DNA of 5,596 nucleotides from NCBI GenBank assembly GCA_005878685.1, contig VBLN01000118.1, positions 1 through 5,596 of the forward strand, in the 5' to 3' direction. Origin of the DNA: Deltaproteobacteria bacterium. Lineage in GTDB: Bacteria > Desulfobacterota > Binatia > UBA9968. The notes under the pieces were generated by a model. The model saw only the letters and a program-made list of their open reading frames with translations. It ran no database searches and had not been told where the DNA came from. Shown here one piece after another: positions 5,216 through 5,596 of the stretch. The position numbers and the translations under genes were made by a program. Position 1 is the first letter of the stretch, and the number at the start of each line of letters is the position of its first letter.

Positions 5216-5596
5216 TTACACGTTGAAGCGGAAGTGGATGATGTCCCCGTCTTGGACGACATAGTCTTTGCCTTCAAGGCGCAGCTTTCCGGCCTCTCGG
5301 CACTTCGCTTCACTGCCGAGAGTGATAAAATCCTCGTAAGCGACCACCTCCGCACGGATGAAGCCCTGCTCCATGTCGCTGTGGATCTTGCCCGCGGCCT
5401 TACGCGCTGGCGTTCCTCTCTCGATGGTCCACGCCTTGACCTCGTCCTCTCCAGTGGTGAAAAAGCTGATCAGATCGAGCAGGTGATAGGAGGCGCGAAT
5501 GAAGCGATCCCGTGATGACTCCTCGATGCCCATCTCTTGCAGGAAACTTTGACGGTCGGCCTCGTCGAGCTGGCAGATCTCCATCTCGACTTTGCC
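5216..5596 (-). CDS. ychF: Redox-responsive ATPase YchF, C-terminal part (5' end outside window)
   Basis: This is the C-terminal 126 residues of YchF (OLA1 family), a universally conserved Obg-related P-loop protein that prefers ATP over GTP and associates with ribosomes and oxidative-stress responses. The visible part starts in the helical domain (the MEICQLDEADRQSFLQEMGI segment and the following RASYHLLDLISFFT). It continues through the TGS domain: AWTIERGTPARKAAGKIHSD, QGFIRAEVV, SEAKCREAGKLRLEGKDY and the near-invariant ending VQDGDIIHFRFNV, followed by TAA. The reading frame is open to the window edge; the ATG at 5584 is internal, and the G domain (G1-G4 motifs) lies beyond it. The full family length is about 363 residues. 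There is no clear terminator in the 118 bp before the TAXI gene, so some readthrough into the operon is possible. Confidence 0.95.
   Translation of the reverse strand, partial: GKVEMEICQLDEADRQSFLQEMGIEESSRDRFIRASYHLLDLISFFTTGEDEVKAWTIERGTPARKAAGKIHSDMEQGFIRAEVVAYEDFITLGSEAKCREAGKLRLEGKDYVVQDGDIIHFRFNV

Noticed and set aside
5234..5515. 93-codon plus-strand frame antisense to ychF
   Set aside because: It is a shadow of a highly conserved gene, with no ribosome site or family resemblance.

Overview
The window looks like chromosomal DNA from an uncultured, free-living Gram-negative bacterium. The clues are a moderately GC-rich composition (judged by eye), signal-peptide-bearing binding proteins for two different uptake families, a TAXI-type TRAP transporter, and a good -24/-12 (sigma-54-type) promoter. 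Orphan NMT1/THI5-like binding proteins beside TAXI-TRAP systems are common in groups such as Binatota/Desulfobacterota, Rokubacteria and Tectomicrobia. That placement is inference only; no taxonomic marker is complete here.

Layout: positions 1-348 hold no confident gene. They contain a long start-poor open frame that may be a gene remnant, a pair of 10-bp-phased CAGGGGT repeats, and a sigma-54-like promoter at 294-310. Downstream on the plus strand are two very small, basic, unrecognised ORFs (349-525 and 632-832), each with a good Shine-Dalgarno sequence. They share a W-P-x-D-T-aromatic motif at the same residue positions. A non-coding stretch (833-989) precedes a secreted NMT1/THI5-like substrate-binding protein (990-2012), which has no ABC permease or ATPase beside it.

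The minus strand carries a two-gene TAXI-TRAP operon, read right to left: the periplasmic TAXI binding protein (5097 to 4054), then the fused small-plus-large TRAP membrane subunit (4020 to 1909). A sigma-70-like promoter lies at 5124-5152. Together they should form a complete secondary transporter, probably driven by a sodium or proton gradient and taking up a carboxylate or similar organic solute. The right edge holds the C-terminal third of YchF, a conserved translation-associated ATPase, also on the minus strand.

The permease and the orphan binding protein converge and overlap by 104 bp as read. The permease frame contains a canonical A_AAA_AAA slippery heptamer just before the overlap. 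A -1 shift there would end the protein at a TAG that forms a CTAG palindrome with the stop codon of the opposing gene. The most notable unexplained features are the sigma-54-linked small-ORF pair and this frame-switching gene end.
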